From positions 434,001-498,000 of the forward strand of contig NZ_JANZKW010000002.1 in assembly GCF_027257935.1 (NCBI RefSeq): a stretch of DNA of 64,000 nt. The letters are read 5' to 3'. How positions within the stretch are numbered: the first letter of the stretch is position 1; each line of letters begins with the position of its first letter. The translations under genes and the position numbers were made by a program. The stretch is from Chitinimonas sp. BJYL2 (GTDB lineage: Bacteria > Pseudomonadota > Gammaproteobacteria > Burkholderiales > Chitinimonadaceae). The notes beneath the pieces were generated by a model. That model saw nothing but the letters and a program-made list of their open reading frames with translations. It made no database searches and was not told the origin of the DNA. Shown one piece after another: positions 16,356-26,517 of this stretch.

Positions 16356-16886
16356 ATGACTTGGGCACTGGTCGTCGTGGATATGCAAGGCAAACTGCAG
16401 CAGGACAACTCCGCACTGGCCAGGCAGGTCGGTGCCAAGGTCGACAGGCTGATCGAGGCATTCGAATCAGCCGGCGAAGCGATCTACCGCGTCGAGAATG
16501 CACTCGATGCCCGCCCTCTCCTGCCCGGCAGCACAAGGCAAACGTTATATCGCTACGGCACAGATGCCTTCACCGGCTCCGGGCTGAGCAGCCGGCTGCG
16601 TAGCGATGGGGTGAACTGCATCGTGCTCTGCGGCGCAGGCACTGACACGGTGATCGATACCACGGCCAAGCGGGCGCTGGCGTCGGGATTCGATGTGCTT
16701 CTGGTAAGTGACGCGCATCTGGCGCATGCACGCGGCGATCTGAGCGCCGAGACCATCGTGACCTATCACAATGCGCTGCTGGCCGACTGGGTAACACCGG
16801 GACAGATCATCGAGGTACTACCGGCCGAGGATATTCTGGCCATCTTGAGCGAATCGCCCATGCTGCCTGCGGCAGTGGGCTGGTAG
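16356..16886 (+). CDS. Isochorismatase-like cysteine hydrolase lacking the catalytic Cys
   Basis: The 176-residue protein keeps the fold: VVVDMQGKL at the N-terminus (the usual catalytic Asp), a central LYRYGTDAFTGSGLSSRL, and IVLCGAGTDTVIDTTAKRALASGF. In the family the last motif reads G-x-x-T-D-x-C-V-x-x-T; here the Cys position is Val. The central Lys also appears to be Arg. It is therefore probably not a standard amidohydrolase. It is divergent from a TetR gene that may control it. Confidence 0.75.
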   Translation: MTWALVVVDMQGKLQQDNSALARQVGAKVDRLIEAFESAGEAIYRVENALDARPLLPGSTRQTLYRYGTDAFTGSGLSSRLRSDGVNCIVLCGAGTDTVIDTTAKRALASGFDVLLVSDAHLAHARGDLSAETIVTYHNALLADWVTPGQIIEVLPAEDILAILSESPMLPAAVGW

Positions 16887-16898
16887 TTGCGGCACGGC

Positions 16899-17441
16899 TC
16901 AGTGGCCGTCGAACTGGCAGAGTGTGAAAAGCGTGATGCCCTCGCCAGCCACGGCTGCACTGCCACCCAGCTCGGGCAGATCGACAATGGCGGCGGCTTC
17001 GACGACCTCGCCGCCCAGTCGGCGTATGAGTCGGGCAGCCGCCAGCAGCGTGCCGCCGGTTGCTACCAGATCATCCACCAACAGGACACGCTGCCCGGGC
17101 GCAACCGCGTCGATGTGCAGTTCGATGGTTGCCGCGCCATATTCCAGCGCATAGTCCTCGGCAATGGTCTGGAAAGGCAGCTTTCCCTTCTTGCGGATAG
17201 GCACAAAGCCCCGCCTCAGCGCGTAGGCCAGGGCGGCGCCCAGAATGAAGCCGCGAGCGTCGATGCCTGCGACCAGGTCAATATGCTGTGCAAGATAGCG
17301 CTGCACAAAGCAGTCAATCAGCCGCTGGAAGGTATCGGCATCCTGCAGCAGCGGGGTGATATCGCGAAACTGGATGCCGGCCTGCGGCCAATCAGGCACC
17401 GTGCGGATACGGTCGCGGAAATCATCAGTAGCGCGGGGCAT
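16899..17441 (-). CDS. apt: Adenine phosphoribosyltransferase
   Basis: The 180-residue protein starts [19 protein letters not shown]. It has the apt-type N-terminus ([14 protein letters not shown]), [22 protein letters not shown] and the PRPP-binding motif [14 protein letters not shown]. It makes AMP from adenine and PRPP (purine salvage). It lies 10 bp after the NCS2 purine permease gene in the same direction, so uptake and salvage are co-expressed. Confidence 0.93.
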   Translation of the reverse strand: MPRATDDFRDRIRTVPDWPQAGIQFRDITPLLQDADTFQRLIDCFVQRYLAQHIDLVAGIDARGFILGAALAYALRRGFVPIRKKGKLPFQTIAEDYALEYGAATIELHIDAVAPGQRVLLVDDLVATGGTLLAAARLIRRLGGEVVEAAAIVDLPELGGSAAVAGEGITLFTLCQFDGH

Positions 17442-17451
17442 GGCGCTCCGT

Positions 17452-18741
17452 TCAGAACAGGGCAAAACGCGCGATCCATAACAGCGCGATGACCACGACA
17501 GCGAACGACAGGTCTTGCCAGCGCCCTGCCAGCAGCTTCAACCCGGCATAGCAAATGAAGCCGAAGGCGATGCCGTCGGCTATTGAAAACGTAAACGGCA
17601 TGGCCAGCGCTGTCACCACAGCTGGTGCAGACTCGGTGAGGTCGTCCCAGTTGATCTCAGCCAGGCCTCGTGTCATCAGGACCGCCACGTAGCACAGCGC
17701 GGGGGCGGTGGCATAAGCCGGCACGGTACCCGCCAAGGGCGACACCCAGAGTGCAGCGAGAAACAGGATGGCCACCACCACGGCGGTCAATCCGGTACGC
17801 CCCCCTACTGCCGTACCGGCGGCCGACTCGATATACGCCGTGCAACTGGATGTCCCTAACGCCGCTCCGCCAACAATGGCAGTGGAGTCCGCGGCCAGTG
17901 CACGCTTGAGCCGCGGCAAGCGGCCTTGCGCATCCAGCAGACCGGCGCGATGGGATACACCCACCAGCGTCCCCGTGGTGTCGAACAGATCCACCAAAAA
18001 GAACACAAAGACCACACCGATCAGACCCGCATTCAGAGCGCCCGCAATATCCATCTGCATCAGCGTGGGCGAGATGCTGGGCGGCAGGGCGAACACGCCG
18101 TCAAAGCGCTGGTAGCCGAGCAATACCGAGAACACAGTGACACCGAGTATGCCGATGATGACCCCGCCGGTAACCCGCCGGTATTCAAGTGCAAGGATCA
18201 TCAGAAAGCCCAGCACGGCCAGCAACACGCGGGGGTCTGTCACATCGCCGAGCGTGACCAGGGTCGCCGGGTGGGCCACCACGATGCCGGCGTTCTTGAG
18301 CGCGATGATGGCCAGAAACAGGCCGACCCCGGCCGAGATCGACAATTTCAGAGAATGCGGAATGGCGTTGACCAGGGCCTCGCGCACCCGGAACAAGCTG
18401 ACCGCCATGAAGATGACGCCTGAGAGGAACACCGCGCCTAGGGCGACCTGCCAACTCACCCCCATGCCCTGCACCACACTGAAGGTAAAATAGGCATTCA
18501 GACCCATACCGGGCGCCAGCGCGATCGGGTAGTTGGCAACCAGTCCCATCACCGCAGACCCCAGCGCCGCCGCAAGGCAGGTGGCCACGAAAACCGCGTT
18601 GAAATCCATGCCGGTCTGCGACAGGATCGCCGGGTTTACGAAGATGATGTAAGCCATGGTCAGAAACGTGGTGCACCCGGCCAGCACCTCGGTCTTTACA
18701 TCGGTACCGTGCTCACGCAGCTTGAACAGGGTGTCGAGCAT
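17452..18741 (-). CDS. NCS2-family purine permease (guanine/hypoxanthine type)
   Basis: The protein has about 429 residues with a dozen or more hydrophobic helices. It starts [26 protein letters not shown], the AzgA/GhxP-type start. Characteristic segments are [28 protein letters not shown] and [27 protein letters not shown]. It imports purine bases across the inner membrane with protons. It is followed directly by apt, which favours an adenine/hypoxanthine substrate. Confidence 0.88.
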   Translation of the reverse strand: MLDTLFKLREHGTDVKTEVLAGCTTFLTMAYIIFVNPAILSQTGMDFNAVFVATCLAAALGSAVMGLVANYPIALAPGMGLNAYFTFSVVQGMGVSWQVALGAVFLSGVIFMAVSLFRVREALVNAIPHSLKLSISAGVGLFLAIIALKNAGIVVAHPATLVTLGDVTDPRVLLAVLGFLMILALEYRRVTGGVIIGILGVTVFSVLLGYQRFDGVFALPPSISPTLMQMDIAGALNAGLIGVVFVFFLVDLFDTTGTLVGVSHRAGLLDAQGRLPRLKRALAADSTAIVGGAALGTSSCTAYIESAAGTAVGGRTGLTAVVVAILFLAALWVSPLAGTVPAYATAPALCYVAVLMTRGLAEINWDDLTESAPAVVTALAMPFTFSIADGIAFGFICYAGLKLLAGRWQDLSFAVVVIALLWIARFALF

Positions 18742-18797
18742 GAAGTGCCCCATGGCGATGATCCCGACTTTCGTTATGGCCGCAGATCCCTAACGCT

Positions 18798-19283
18798 TCA
18801 AGACCGGCGGGCGGCTTGCAAGTGGGCAATCAGGCCTGTGGTGGCATCTTCGATCAGATCCAGCACATGCTCAAAACCCCGACCGCCGCCGTAGTAGGGA
18901 TCGGGCACATCTTCGCCGACCGCCAAAGTGCCGAAATCCAGAAACAGCCGGAGTTTGTGCTGCAGTTCGGGCGGGCAAAGCCGGCGCATGTAGGCCAGAT
19001 GGCCGCGATCCATGGCCAGCAGCCAGTCAAACCGGCTGAAATCGGCTTTCACAAGCTGCCTGGCGCGCTGAGTGGACAAATCGTAGCCCCTTGCCAGTGC
19101 ATGGGCCTGCGAACGGGGATCAGGCGGCTCGCCCACATGGTAAGACTCGGTGCCACACGAATCTACCTCCAGCAATAGCCCCGCTTTCCGCGCCTGTACC
19201 GCCAGAACCCCTTCTGCCGTGGGCGAGCGACAGATATTGCCAGTACAGACAAAACAGACAGAAGCGAGTGGTGCCGGGCGCAT
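18798..19283 (-). CDS. Low-molecular-weight protein-tyrosine phosphatase
   Basis: The 161-residue protein has the P-loop VCFVCTGNICRSPTAEGV (C-x5-R-S) near the N-terminus and the general-acid DPYYGG near residue 130, both diagnostic for the LMW-PTP family. It removes phosphate from phosphotyrosine proteins in the cytoplasm. No tyrosine kinase or exopolysaccharide genes are adjacent. Confidence 0.92.
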   Translation of the reverse strand: MRPAPLASVCFVCTGNICRSPTAEGVLAVQARKAGLLLEVDSCGTESYHVGEPPDPRSQAHALARGYDLSTQRARQLVKADFSRFDWLLAMDRGHLAYMRRLCPPELQHKLRLFLDFGTLAVGEDVPDPYYGGGRGFEHVLDLIEDATTGLIAHLQAARRS

Positions 19284-19509
19284 GCGGGGTGATTCCTGAG
19301 ATGGCGATAAGGCGGCCTGCAAGCCTAGCACCAAGGTCTATGGACGCTCAAACAAGGCGACCGCGGGAAAGCGACAGCCGGCAGGCTGGCAGAGCGCAGG
19401 GGCGTGCGTGGGTGACTATAGTCCCCATCAGGAGGAGCCATGCCGCGCTCGTATCCCGCCGCCACGCGAGCGACGGATGCCAGCAGCCAACCCGCTGCGG
19501 AGAAACGCC

Positions 19510-21513
19510 ATGCGCCTCGCCGATCTATCACTCCGTTACCGCCTCATCCTGTTTTCGCTTGCCAGCGCCCTGCTGGGACTTGCCGTATCCGGCGCGGTAC
19601 TCGCCAGCAAGAGTCGCGATACGGTACGCGAAGCCGCCATGGCCAGTGCCCGCAATCTGGCTGCCGGCGAGGCAGCGCGTCTGGAGGGCGGGCTCAACGC
19701 AACCTATGCCACGGTGCACAGTCTCGGCCAGTTGATGACCGGCATGAAGGCGAGCAGCGAGCCCCCCACCCGCGCACAGCTGGATGCCGCCATCGCCGAG
19801 CTGTTGCGCCAGCAAACCGATGTGCTGGCCTACAGCACCCTGTGGGAACCCAATGCCCTCGATGGCCGCGATGAGGAGTTCGTCAATGCCAAACCGGGAC
19901 ATGACGCCACAGGCCGCTATCTGCCTTACTGGAATCGCGGCAGCGGCCAGATAGCCGTTGAGCCGCTGGTGGATTACGACAAACCCGGTGCCAACGACTG
20001 GTACGCCATTCCCAAGCGTACGCTCAAGGATGCCTTGATCGAACCGTATCTCTACAAGGTCATGGGCAAGGATGTGCTGATGACTTCGCTGATGTCGCCC
20101 CTCATCGTCAACGGCCAGTTCGTCGGCGTGGTCGGGGCGGATTACCCGCTGGCGGGGCTGCAAGCACAGCTAGGTCGGATCAAACCCTTTGGCACAGGCT
20201 CGGTCACCTTGCTCTCTCACACGGGCCTGTACGCCACCCACGCCGATCCCCGCAGACTGGCCCAGGCTGCTGATGACATCCCGCCCGAAGCGCGTGCCGC
20301 CATTGCGGCCGGGAAACCGCACGAATACCGTCAAGCCGGCATCGCCCACCTGTTCCAGCCGCTCAGCGTGGGCAACGGTGGCACGCCGTGGTCGTTGCGG
20401 GTCTCGTTCCCGCTGGACAGCGTGATGGGCCCGGCCAATGCCATCGTCACCGTCTCGGTCATCGTCGGCCTGTTGAGCCTGATACTGATGGCGGTGCTGC
20501 TGACGCTGGCCATCAGTCAGGCCACCCGACCGCTGCTGAAACTCGCCGAAACCATGGAAGAGCTGTCGCAAGGCCAAGGGGACCTCACACGCCGGCTCAG
20601 TGCTGACGGCAAAGACGAAATCGCCCGTATCTCCCGCGCTTTCAATGCTTTTGTGGGCCGTATCCAGGAACTGGTTGCCGATATCAAAACCCAGAGCGAT
20701 CACCTGGACAACGCCAGCGAGGCCTTATCGGCCACTACCGAGTCCATCTCACAGCGTTCTCGCCAGCAAAGCGACGCTTCCAGCTCCACGGCAGCGGCGA
20801 TTGAGGAGGTCACCGTGAGCATCGGCCACGTGGCGGATCATGCCCGCAGTGCCGACGTGGGCGCGCGCGAGGCGGCGGAGCTGACCGGCTCGGCAAATGC
20901 GCGTATCGATGCCATGGCCCGCGAGATCAGCGCCGTCAATGACACCATGGTCCATGTCCGCGACCTCGTGCAGCGGCTGGACAACCGGACCCGGGAGATT
21001 GATGCCGTGGCCACCGTGATCAAGGAAATCGCCGGACAAACCAACCTGCTGGCGCTCAATGCGGCCATCGAGGCGGCACGTGCCGGCGAACAGGGGCGGG
21101 GCTTCGCGGTGGTAGCCGATGAGGTACGCAAACTGGCCGAACGCACCAGTCAGGCCACGATCGAAATTGCACAAATGCTCGAAAGCATCCAGCAGGAAGG
21201 GACAGAGGCCGTGGCAGGCGTCGACAAAGCTGCACAGCGCGTGGATCAGGGAGTGGCCCTGTCGCACGAAGCCGCTGAGGCGGTTGCCGGGGTACATGCC
21301 CGTATCGTGACACTGCGGAACCAGGCCACTGAAATTGCCGGCGCGATGGCGGCCCAATCCAGTGCCAGCACCGATATCGCGCGCCATGTAGAGTCCATCA
21401 GCGCCATGGCGCAGGAAAACGACCAGACTGTTCATACCGCCCAGCTATCCGTCAGGCAGCTGCGCGAGCAGGCTGCCTTGCTGCACCAGCAAGTCGCCCG
21501 CTTCCGTATCTGA
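19510..21513 (+). CDS. Methyl-accepting chemotaxis protein with periplasmic sensor domain
   Basis: The 667-residue protein starts at the ATG at 19510. TM1 spans about 10-30, then comes a large periplasmic region with dCache features ([43 protein letters not shown]). TM2 follows (about 315-340), then a HAMP domain and the hairpin tip [35 protein letters not shown]. It senses a ligand, often an amino or organic acid, and drives CheA. No C-terminal receptor pentapeptide is present. Confidence 0.9.
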   Translation: MRLADLSLRYRLILFSLASALLGLAVSGAVLASKSRDTVREAAMASARNLAAGEAARLEGGLNATYATVHSLGQLMTGMKASSEPPTRAQLDAAIAELLRQQTDVLAYSTLWEPNALDGRDEEFVNAKPGHDATGRYLPYWNRGSGQIAVEPLVDYDKPGANDWYAIPKRTLKDALIEPYLYKVMGKDVLMTSLMSPLIVNGQFVGVVGADYPLAGLQAQLGRIKPFGTGSVTLLSHTGLYATHADPRRLAQAADDIPPEARAAIAAGKPHEYRQAGIAHLFQPLSVGNGGTPWSLRVSFPLDSVMGPANAIVTVSVIVGLLSLILMAVLLTLAISQATRPLLKLAETMEELSQGQGDLTRRLSADGKDEIARISRAFNAFVGRIQELVADIKTQSDHLDNASEALSATTESISQRSRQQSDASSSTAAAIEEVTVSIGHVADHARSADVGAREAAELTGSANARIDAMAREISAVNDTMVHVRDLVQRLDNRTREIDAVATVIKEIAGQTNLLALNAAIEAARAGEQGRGFAVVADEVRKLAERTSQATIEIAQMLESIQQEGTEAVAGVDKAAQRVDQGVALSHEAAEAVAGVHARIVTLRNQATEIAGAMAAQSSASTDIARHVESISAMAQENDQTVHTAQLSVRQLREQAALLHQQVARFRI

Positions 21514-21548
21514 AGGTCCGGGCGCACCGAAAATCGCCCCCAAGACAC

Positions 21549-21576
21549 AAAAAAAGCCGCGGCATCGCGCCGCGGC
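21549..21576 (-). terminator. Intrinsic terminator of the chalcone isomerase-like gene
   Basis: GCCGCGGC and its complement around a 5-nt loop are followed on the minus strand by seven T residues, about 20 bp after the stop at 21597. Confidence 0.85.
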
Positions 21577-21596
21577 CTGTGGATCACTCGCCGAGC

Positions 21597-22163
21597 TTAT
21601 CGGCCTGCGAGCAGACCCTTCTTGAGATCGCTGCTGACCGGGTTCTTGCCCAGCCAGATGCGCAGCAGCGCAGAGGCAAAGTCGTCGCCGGCAATCACAT
21701 CCTTCACTTGGCCGCGCACGGTAATCTGCGTGCCCTTGCCGGGAATGAAGTCCAGCGCAATCACGTCACCGTCCTTGACTTCCTTCACTGCCTGGAAGAT
21801 CGCGTTCATCTCCTGAATGCGCGGTTTGAACTTGGCAAACTCGGCCTCGGACACGTTTTCTTCCAGACCTTCGATGAACGAGGCATGCAACTTGTCAGCC
21901 TCTACCGAGCGCAGCATCGTCAGTTGCATGCGACGCGGCGTCGCAGCACTGATGACCGCATTGGCATCGCCCACCTTCTGGGCAACATACAGCGCGCCAA
22001 CATAGACCTTCGCCACACCAAACTTGGTACGGACACCACCACCATTGAGCACCAGATCCTGACCGCCCACCTTGACGGTATCGTCGATACGCTTGCCGCC
22101 GATTTCAGCTGCACTCGTCACCATGCTGGCAGCAATGACAACACCCACAAACAGTTTCTTCAT
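21597..22163 (-). CDS. Exported chalcone isomerase-like protein
   Basis: The 188-residue protein starts MKKLFVGVVIAASMVTSAAE, a signal peptide with an A-x-A-like cleavage site. It then shows the chalcone-isomerase-like pattern LVLNGGGVRTKFGVAKVYVGALYV, FIEGLEENVS and a final SALLRIWLGKNPVSSDLKKGLLG-type end. Bacterial members are periplasmic and of unknown role (no flavonoid substrate implied). The start at 22163 is chosen for the signal peptide and upstream GGAGAGAC. Confidence 0.78.
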   Translation of the reverse strand: MKKLFVGVVIAASMVTSAAEIGGKRIDDTVKVGGQDLVLNGGGVRTKFGVAKVYVGALYVAQKVGDANAVISAATPRRMQLTMLRSVEADKLHASFIEGLEENVSEAEFAKFKPRIQEMNAIFQAVKEVKDGDVIALDFIPGKGTQITVRGQVKDVIAGDDFASALLRIWLGKNPVSSDLKKGLLAGR

Positions 22164-22232
22164 CTTGTCTCTCCGTCTCAGGTTTTGGACTGCAATCGCT
22201 ACCCCAACATCATACGGGCGGCGGGCAACAAC

Positions 22233-22267
22233 AAAAAGGGCCAGCCGAAAGGGATTCCGACTGGCCC
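22233..22267 (-). terminator. Intrinsic terminator of the thiolase gene
   Basis: On the minus strand GGGCCAG..CTGGCCC closes a stem-loop that ends in TTTTT, about 22 bp after the thiolase stop at 22289. Confidence 0.8.
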
Positions 22268-22288
22268 TGATACTACGTGTAGCTTGCT

Positions 22289-23494
22289 TTACAGTGCCTG
22301 AATGATGCCAGCGGCGCCCATACCGGTGCCGATGCACATGGTCACCATGCCGTACTGACCCTGCTGGCCACGACGGCGCATGCCATGGACCAAGGTGGCG
22401 GTACGGATCGCACCGGTGGCACCCAGCGGGTGCCCCAGCGCAATCGCGCCACCCAGCGGGTTGACCTTGCTGGTATCCAGACCCAGATCGCGGATCACGG
22501 CCAGCGCCTGTGCGGCGAAGGCTTCGTTCAGTTCCATCCAGCTGATGTCGTTGAGGCTCAGGCCAGCTGCCTTCAGCGCAGCAGGAATCGCTTCCTTGGG
22601 GCCGATACCCATGATTTCAGGCGGCACACCCTTGACGGCAAAGCCCACGTAGCGAGCCAGCGGCACCAGGTTGAACTGCTTGAGGATCTTTTCCGACACG
22701 ATGACCACGGCGCCAGCGCCGTCGGACATCTGCGAGCTGTTACCGGCAGTGACCGAACCCTTGGCGGCGAACACCGTCTTGAGCTTGGCCAGACCTTCCA
22801 TCGTGGTGCCGGCGCGCGGGCCTTCGTCTGTATCGAGCAGCTTCTTGATGATCTCGACTTCGCCGGTGCTCAGGTTCGGGTTGCGGTAAATGGCTTCGAG
22901 CGGGCTGATTTCCTGCTTGAATTCACCGGCCTCGATCGCGGCGACGGCGCGGCGATTCGACTCCACCGCAAAGGCATCCTGGTCTTCGCGGCTGATCTTC
23001 CATTGCTCGGCCACCTTCTCGGCGGTCAGGCCCATGCCGTAGGCGATACCGATGTTCTCGTCCTTGGCGAAGATTTCGGGGTTCAGCGATACCTTGTTAC
23101 CCATCATGGGCACCAGCGACATCGATTCCGAACCGCCGGCGATCACCACATCGGCTTCACCGGTGCGGATGCGGTCGGCCGCAATCTGCACGGCGTTGAT
23201 GCCGGACGAGCAGTAACGGTTGATGGTCAGGCCACCCGTCGTGTGCGGCAGGCCAGCCAGCAGGGCCGAGATACGGGCCATGTTGAGGCCTTGCTCGGCC
23301 TCAGGGAAGGCACAACCGGCCACCACGTCTTCCACCAGTTCCTTGGGCAGCGTGGGCACCTGGGCCATGGCTTCGCGGATCACATGGGCCAGCATGTCGT
23401 CGGGACGCACGAAGCGCATCATGCCGCGCGGTGCCTTGCCCACCGGCGTGCGGGTGGCCGCGACGATGTAGGCTTCCTGTACTTGTTTGGTCAT
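22289..23494 (-). CDS. fadA: Acetyl-CoA acyltransferase (thiolase)
   Basis: The 401-residue protein carries all thiolase signatures: NRYCSSGINAVQIAADRI with the acyl-accepting Cys (about 90), NEAFAAQAL, GHPLGATGAIR (catalytic His) and CIGTGMGAAGI (second Cys). It cleaves 3-ketoacyl-CoA to acetyl-CoA in beta-oxidation. It lies 239 bp after the dehydrogenase/hydratase gene on the same strand and likely belongs to its operon. A FadA role is inferred from that pairing; a biosynthetic PhaA-like role is less likely. Confidence 0.88.
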   Translation of the reverse strand: MTKQVQEAYIVAATRTPVGKAPRGMMRFVRPDDMLAHVIREAMAQVPTLPKELVEDVVAGCAFPEAEQGLNMARISALLAGLPHTTGGLTINRYCSSGINAVQIAADRIRTGEADVVIAGGSESMSLVPMMGNKVSLNPEIFAKDENIGIAYGMGLTAEKVAEQWKISREDQDAFAVESNRRAVAAIEAGEFKQEISPLEAIYRNPNLSTGEVEIIKKLLDTDEGPRAGTTMEGLAKLKTVFAAKGSVTAGNSSQMSDGAGAVVIVSEKILKQFNLVPLARYVGFAVKGVPPEIMGIGPKEAIPAALKAAGLSLNDISWMELNEAFAAQALAVIRDLGLDTSKVNPLGGAIALGHPLGATGAIRTATLVHGMRRRGQQGQYGMVTMCIGTGMGAAGIIQAL

Positions 23495-23733
23495 TTCACT
23501 TCTCCTGTTTCCGGACCTTGCCGGATTTCACAGCCAGATAGTTCAATCTGTTCAGTCTTGGGCTCCGACTCAACGGAGCGCTGTCGAGCGTCAGCGAGGC
23601 TCCCTCGCGGCGGCGAGGGCGGGGGGAGTGGAATGGATCAGCCCAGAACAACAAGCCGCCGGGTTCCGCACCGCTACCGCCTCGCGCCCGGCTTTGCCGG
23701 GTGCCTGCGCTAACGCCTGAAATTCAACCGCAA

Positions 23734-26100
23734 TCAGTTTCTCAGCGGCTTGTTGTTCTGGAGCATGTAAGCAATGCGCTCTTGTGTCTTCTCGTTCTTG
23801 AGAAGCGACAGGAAGCCCTTGCGTTCCAGGTCCAGAATCCACTGTTCGTCCACCAGCGTGCCGGCTTCGATATCGCCACCGGTGATGATGTCGGCGATCA
23901 GTGCGCCAATGTGGTAGTCGTGCGCCGAGATGAAGCCACCTTCCTTCATATTGGTCAGCTGACCCTTGATGGACGCTGCGCCAGCACGACCGGCCACGGC
24001 AAACTTGGCTGGCAGCGGTGCACGGTAGCCGGCTTCGGCCAGCGCCAGCGCTTGTTGCTTGGCCACGTGCAGCAGTTCGTACTGGTTGAACACGATCACA
24101 TCGGCCTCGCGGAAGAAGCCCAGTTCCTTGGCTTCCTCTGCGCTCTTAGCCACATTGGCCGTGGCGATGGTCATGTAGCGGTCCTTCAGCGCGGCGAACA
24201 CGTCGCCACGGGCTTCCTTGGCAGCACGCAGGGCGAATTCCTTGGTGCCACCGGCGCCCGGCAGCAGGCCCACGCCCACTTCAACCAGACCCACATAGCT
24301 TTCCAGGTGGGCGACCACGCGGTCGGCGTGCAGACACACTTCGCAACCACCACCGAACACATAACCGCGCGTTGCGGCCACGACCGGGATCTGGCTGTAG
24401 CGCAGGCGCATGGTCATGGCCTGGAAGTCGCTCAGCATCTTCTCGATGCTGGCCCAGTCGCCAGCCATGAAGGCGGGCAGCATGGAGCTCAGGTCAGCAC
24501 CGACCGAGAACGGCTCTTCCGGTGCCCAGATGACCACACCCTTGAAGCGCTCTTCGGCAATCGTGATGGCTTGGTTGATGCCTTCGAGCACAGCGGGGCC
24601 GATGGCGTGCATCTTGGACAGGAAAGTCACGACCAGTACGCCGTCGCCGTTCGTCCAGGCACGCACGCCTTCGTTTTCGTAAACCGTTTCGCCGTAAACC
24701 GGGGCAGCTTCGCCAACCAGTTGCGCCGGGAACAGCTGGCGCTTGTACACATCCAGGGTCGAGCGCGGTACCAGCGCGTTCTTGCTGGCGCTGAACGAGC
24801 CTTCCGGCTGGTGCACGCCGTCGCGGTCAAACACCCAGGCCGGCAGCGGTGCGTTGACCAGCGACTTGCCGGCGGCGATGTCTTCCTTGACCCACTCGGC
24901 AACCTGTTTCCAACCCGCTGCTTGCCAGGTTTCGAACGGGCCTTCGTTCCAGCCGAAGCCCCAGCGAATGGCCAAGTCCACATCACGGGCGTTGTCGGCC
25001 ACGGTATCGAGGTGGAAGGAGATGTAGTGGAACACGTCACGGAAGCAGGCCCACAGGAACTGGGCTTCCGGGTTGGCGGATTCGCGCAGCTTCATCAGAC
25101 GCTTGCCCGGATCCTTGATCTTCATCAGTTCCTTGACCGCGTCGTCGCCCTTCTTGTTGGCTTCAACATACTGGCCGGCGGCCGGGTCCAGAACCAGCTT
25201 GGTCTTGCCTTCGCGCTTGTAGATGCCAGCCTTGGTCTTGGCGCCCAGAGCACCGGCTTCGATCAGCTTGGCGAGCCACTCGGGCGACTGGAACAGGCCA
25301 TGCCACGGATCGTTCGGCAGCGTGTCCTGCATGGTCTTCACCACATGGGCGAAGGTATCCAGACCCACCACATCGGCCGTACGGAAGGTGGCCGACTTGG
25401 GGCGACCGAGGCGCGGGCCGGTCAGGTCATCAACCACATCGAAACGGATACCGAACTTGCGGGCGTTTTCAATGCAGGCCAGCATCGAGAACACACCGAT
25501 GCGGTTGGCGACAAAGTTGGGGGTGTCCTTGGCGCGGATCACGCCCTTGCCCAGCGTGGTGGCCAGGAAAACTTCCAGCTGATCCAGCATGGCCGCATCC
25601 GACGTCACGCACGGGATGATCTCGACCAGATGCATGTAACGCGGCGGGTTGAAGAAATGGATGCCGCAGAAGCGCGAACGCATGCTGGCCGGGCAGCCTT
25701 CGGCGAGCTTGTTGATGCTCAGGCCCGAGGTGTTGGTAGCAAAAATCGTGTTGGCGCCCAGGTGTGGCGCAACCTTCTCGTACAGACCCAGTTTCCAGTC
25801 CATGCGCTCGGCAATGGCCTCAATCACCAGATCGCAATCCTTGAGCAGGTGCAGGTGCTCGTCATAGTTGGCCGGCGTGATGAAATCGGCGCGACCCTTG
25901 GCCGACAACGGCGCCGGGTTCTGCTTCTTCAAGGCCTCGATCGCCTTCAGGGCGATGCCACTCTTGGGGCCTTCCTTGGCCGGCAGGTCGAACAGGATGG
26001 CTTCGACATTGGCATTGGCGAGGTGGGCGGCAATTTGCGCACCCATCACGCCGGCGCCGAGTACGGCCACCTTGCGGACGATGAATTTGGATTGAGACAT
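23734..26100 (-). CDS. 3-hydroxyacyl-CoA dehydrogenase/enoyl-CoA hydratase fusion
   Basis: The 788-residue protein has the order dehydrogenase then hydratase. The Rossmann motif VAVLGAGVMGAQIAAHLAN is at about 12-30 and IHFFNPPRYMHLVEIIP follows. The C-terminal crotonase part has FGGGCEVCLHADRVV (oxyanion hole) and GLVEVGVGLLPGAGGTKEF with the catalytic Glu. This order is opposite to E. coli FadB and resembles FadN-type proteins. It performs steps 2 and 3 of beta-oxidation. A PsrA-type operator lies 72 bp upstream. Confidence 0.9.
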   Translation of the reverse strand: MSQSKFIVRKVAVLGAGVMGAQIAAHLANANVEAILFDLPAKEGPKSGIALKAIEALKKQNPAPLSAKGRADFITPANYDEHLHLLKDCDLVIEAIAERMDWKLGLYEKVAPHLGANTIFATNTSGLSINKLAEGCPASMRSRFCGIHFFNPPRYMHLVEIIPCVTSDAAMLDQLEVFLATTLGKGVIRAKDTPNFVANRIGVFSMLACIENARKFGIRFDVVDDLTGPRLGRPKSATFRTADVVGLDTFAHVVKTMQDTLPNDPWHGLFQSPEWLAKLIEAGALGAKTKAGIYKREGKTKLVLDPAAGQYVEANKKGDDAVKELMKIKDPGKRLMKLRESANPEAQFLWACFRDVFHYISFHLDTVADNARDVDLAIRWGFGWNEGPFETWQAAGWKQVAEWVKEDIAAGKSLVNAPLPAWVFDRDGVHQPEGSFSASKNALVPRSTLDVYKRQLFPAQLVGEAAPVYGETVYENEGVRAWTNGDGVLVVTFLSKMHAIGPAVLEGINQAITIAEERFKGVVIWAPEEPFSVGADLSSMLPAFMAGDWASIEKMLSDFQAMTMRLRYSQIPVVAATRGYVFGGGCEVCLHADRVVAHLESYVGLVEVGVGLLPGAGGTKEFALRAAKEARGDVFAALKDRYMTIATANVAKSAEEAKELGFFREADVIVFNQYELLHVAKQQALALAEAGYRAPLPAKFAVAGRAGAASIKGQLTNMKEGGFISAHDYHIGALIADIITGGDIEAGTLVDEQWILDLERKGFLSLLKNEKTQERIAYMLQNNKPLRN

Positions 26101-26171
26101 GGTGTTCCTCGATTGGGGAGTCGATCGGGGCTCGCGGAGCGGAGTCTGTGTTAGCTGGTATAGACACTAAT

Positions 26172-26187
26172 CCAAACGTTTGTTTGA
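26172..26187. promoter_or_regulatory. PsrA-type operator before the beta-oxidation fusion gene
   Basis: CCAAACGTTTGTTTGA matches the operator at the psrA-like promoter (31428-31443) at 14 of 16 positions. It fits the known PsrA half-site form (G/C)AAAC-N2-4-GTTT(G/C). It should switch the fusion gene, and perhaps the thiolase, on in response to long-chain acyl ligands. Confidence 0.65.
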
Positions 26188-26440
26188 TTCAAGCGCTTGC
26201 TCGGTAAAAATGTCAGACAGAACCCGCGATGTGGTCACTGCGGCCCATATCGTCTGTTTTACATCACAGCCAATAAAAAACCAGCGCAGGTTTGTGACCC
26301 GCGCTCGAACGGTTTGTTGCACGACAGCCCTTATCCTGTCATCCCCTGCGCCCAGCCGGCTACCAAAGGCAGAGCCCGCCCGTCACCCGCCAAAGGGAGT
26401 ACCAAACAGCCACCACCATTGCCCCGGCTGCTTGAGACCC

Positions 26441-26470
26441 AAAACGAAAACACCCGGGTCTCCCCGGGTG
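26441..26470 (-). terminator. Intrinsic terminator of the fadL-like gene
   Basis: On the minus strand CACCCGGG-GAGA-CCCGGGTG is followed by TTTTCGTTTT, 48 bp after the stop. Confidence 0.88.
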
Positions 26471-26517
26471 CTTGCTAGCTGCTGCTGCCAGGCCGTGCTC
26501 AGCACGGCCATCAGGCA

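Larger units (their letters stand above)
26101..26517. other. Intergenic region with operator and terminator only
   Basis: This 417-bp stretch between two minus-strand genes holds the PsrA-type operator, a 10-bp palindrome CAAGCGCTTG at 26190-26199 and the FadL terminator at 26441-26470. I see no coding region or structured RNA in the remainder. Confidence 0.6.

Noticed and set aside
23701-26154. Long plus-strand open frame opposite the beta-oxidation fusion gene
   Set aside because: The sequence is the reverse image of conserved dehydrogenase/hydratase domains and has no motif of its own.
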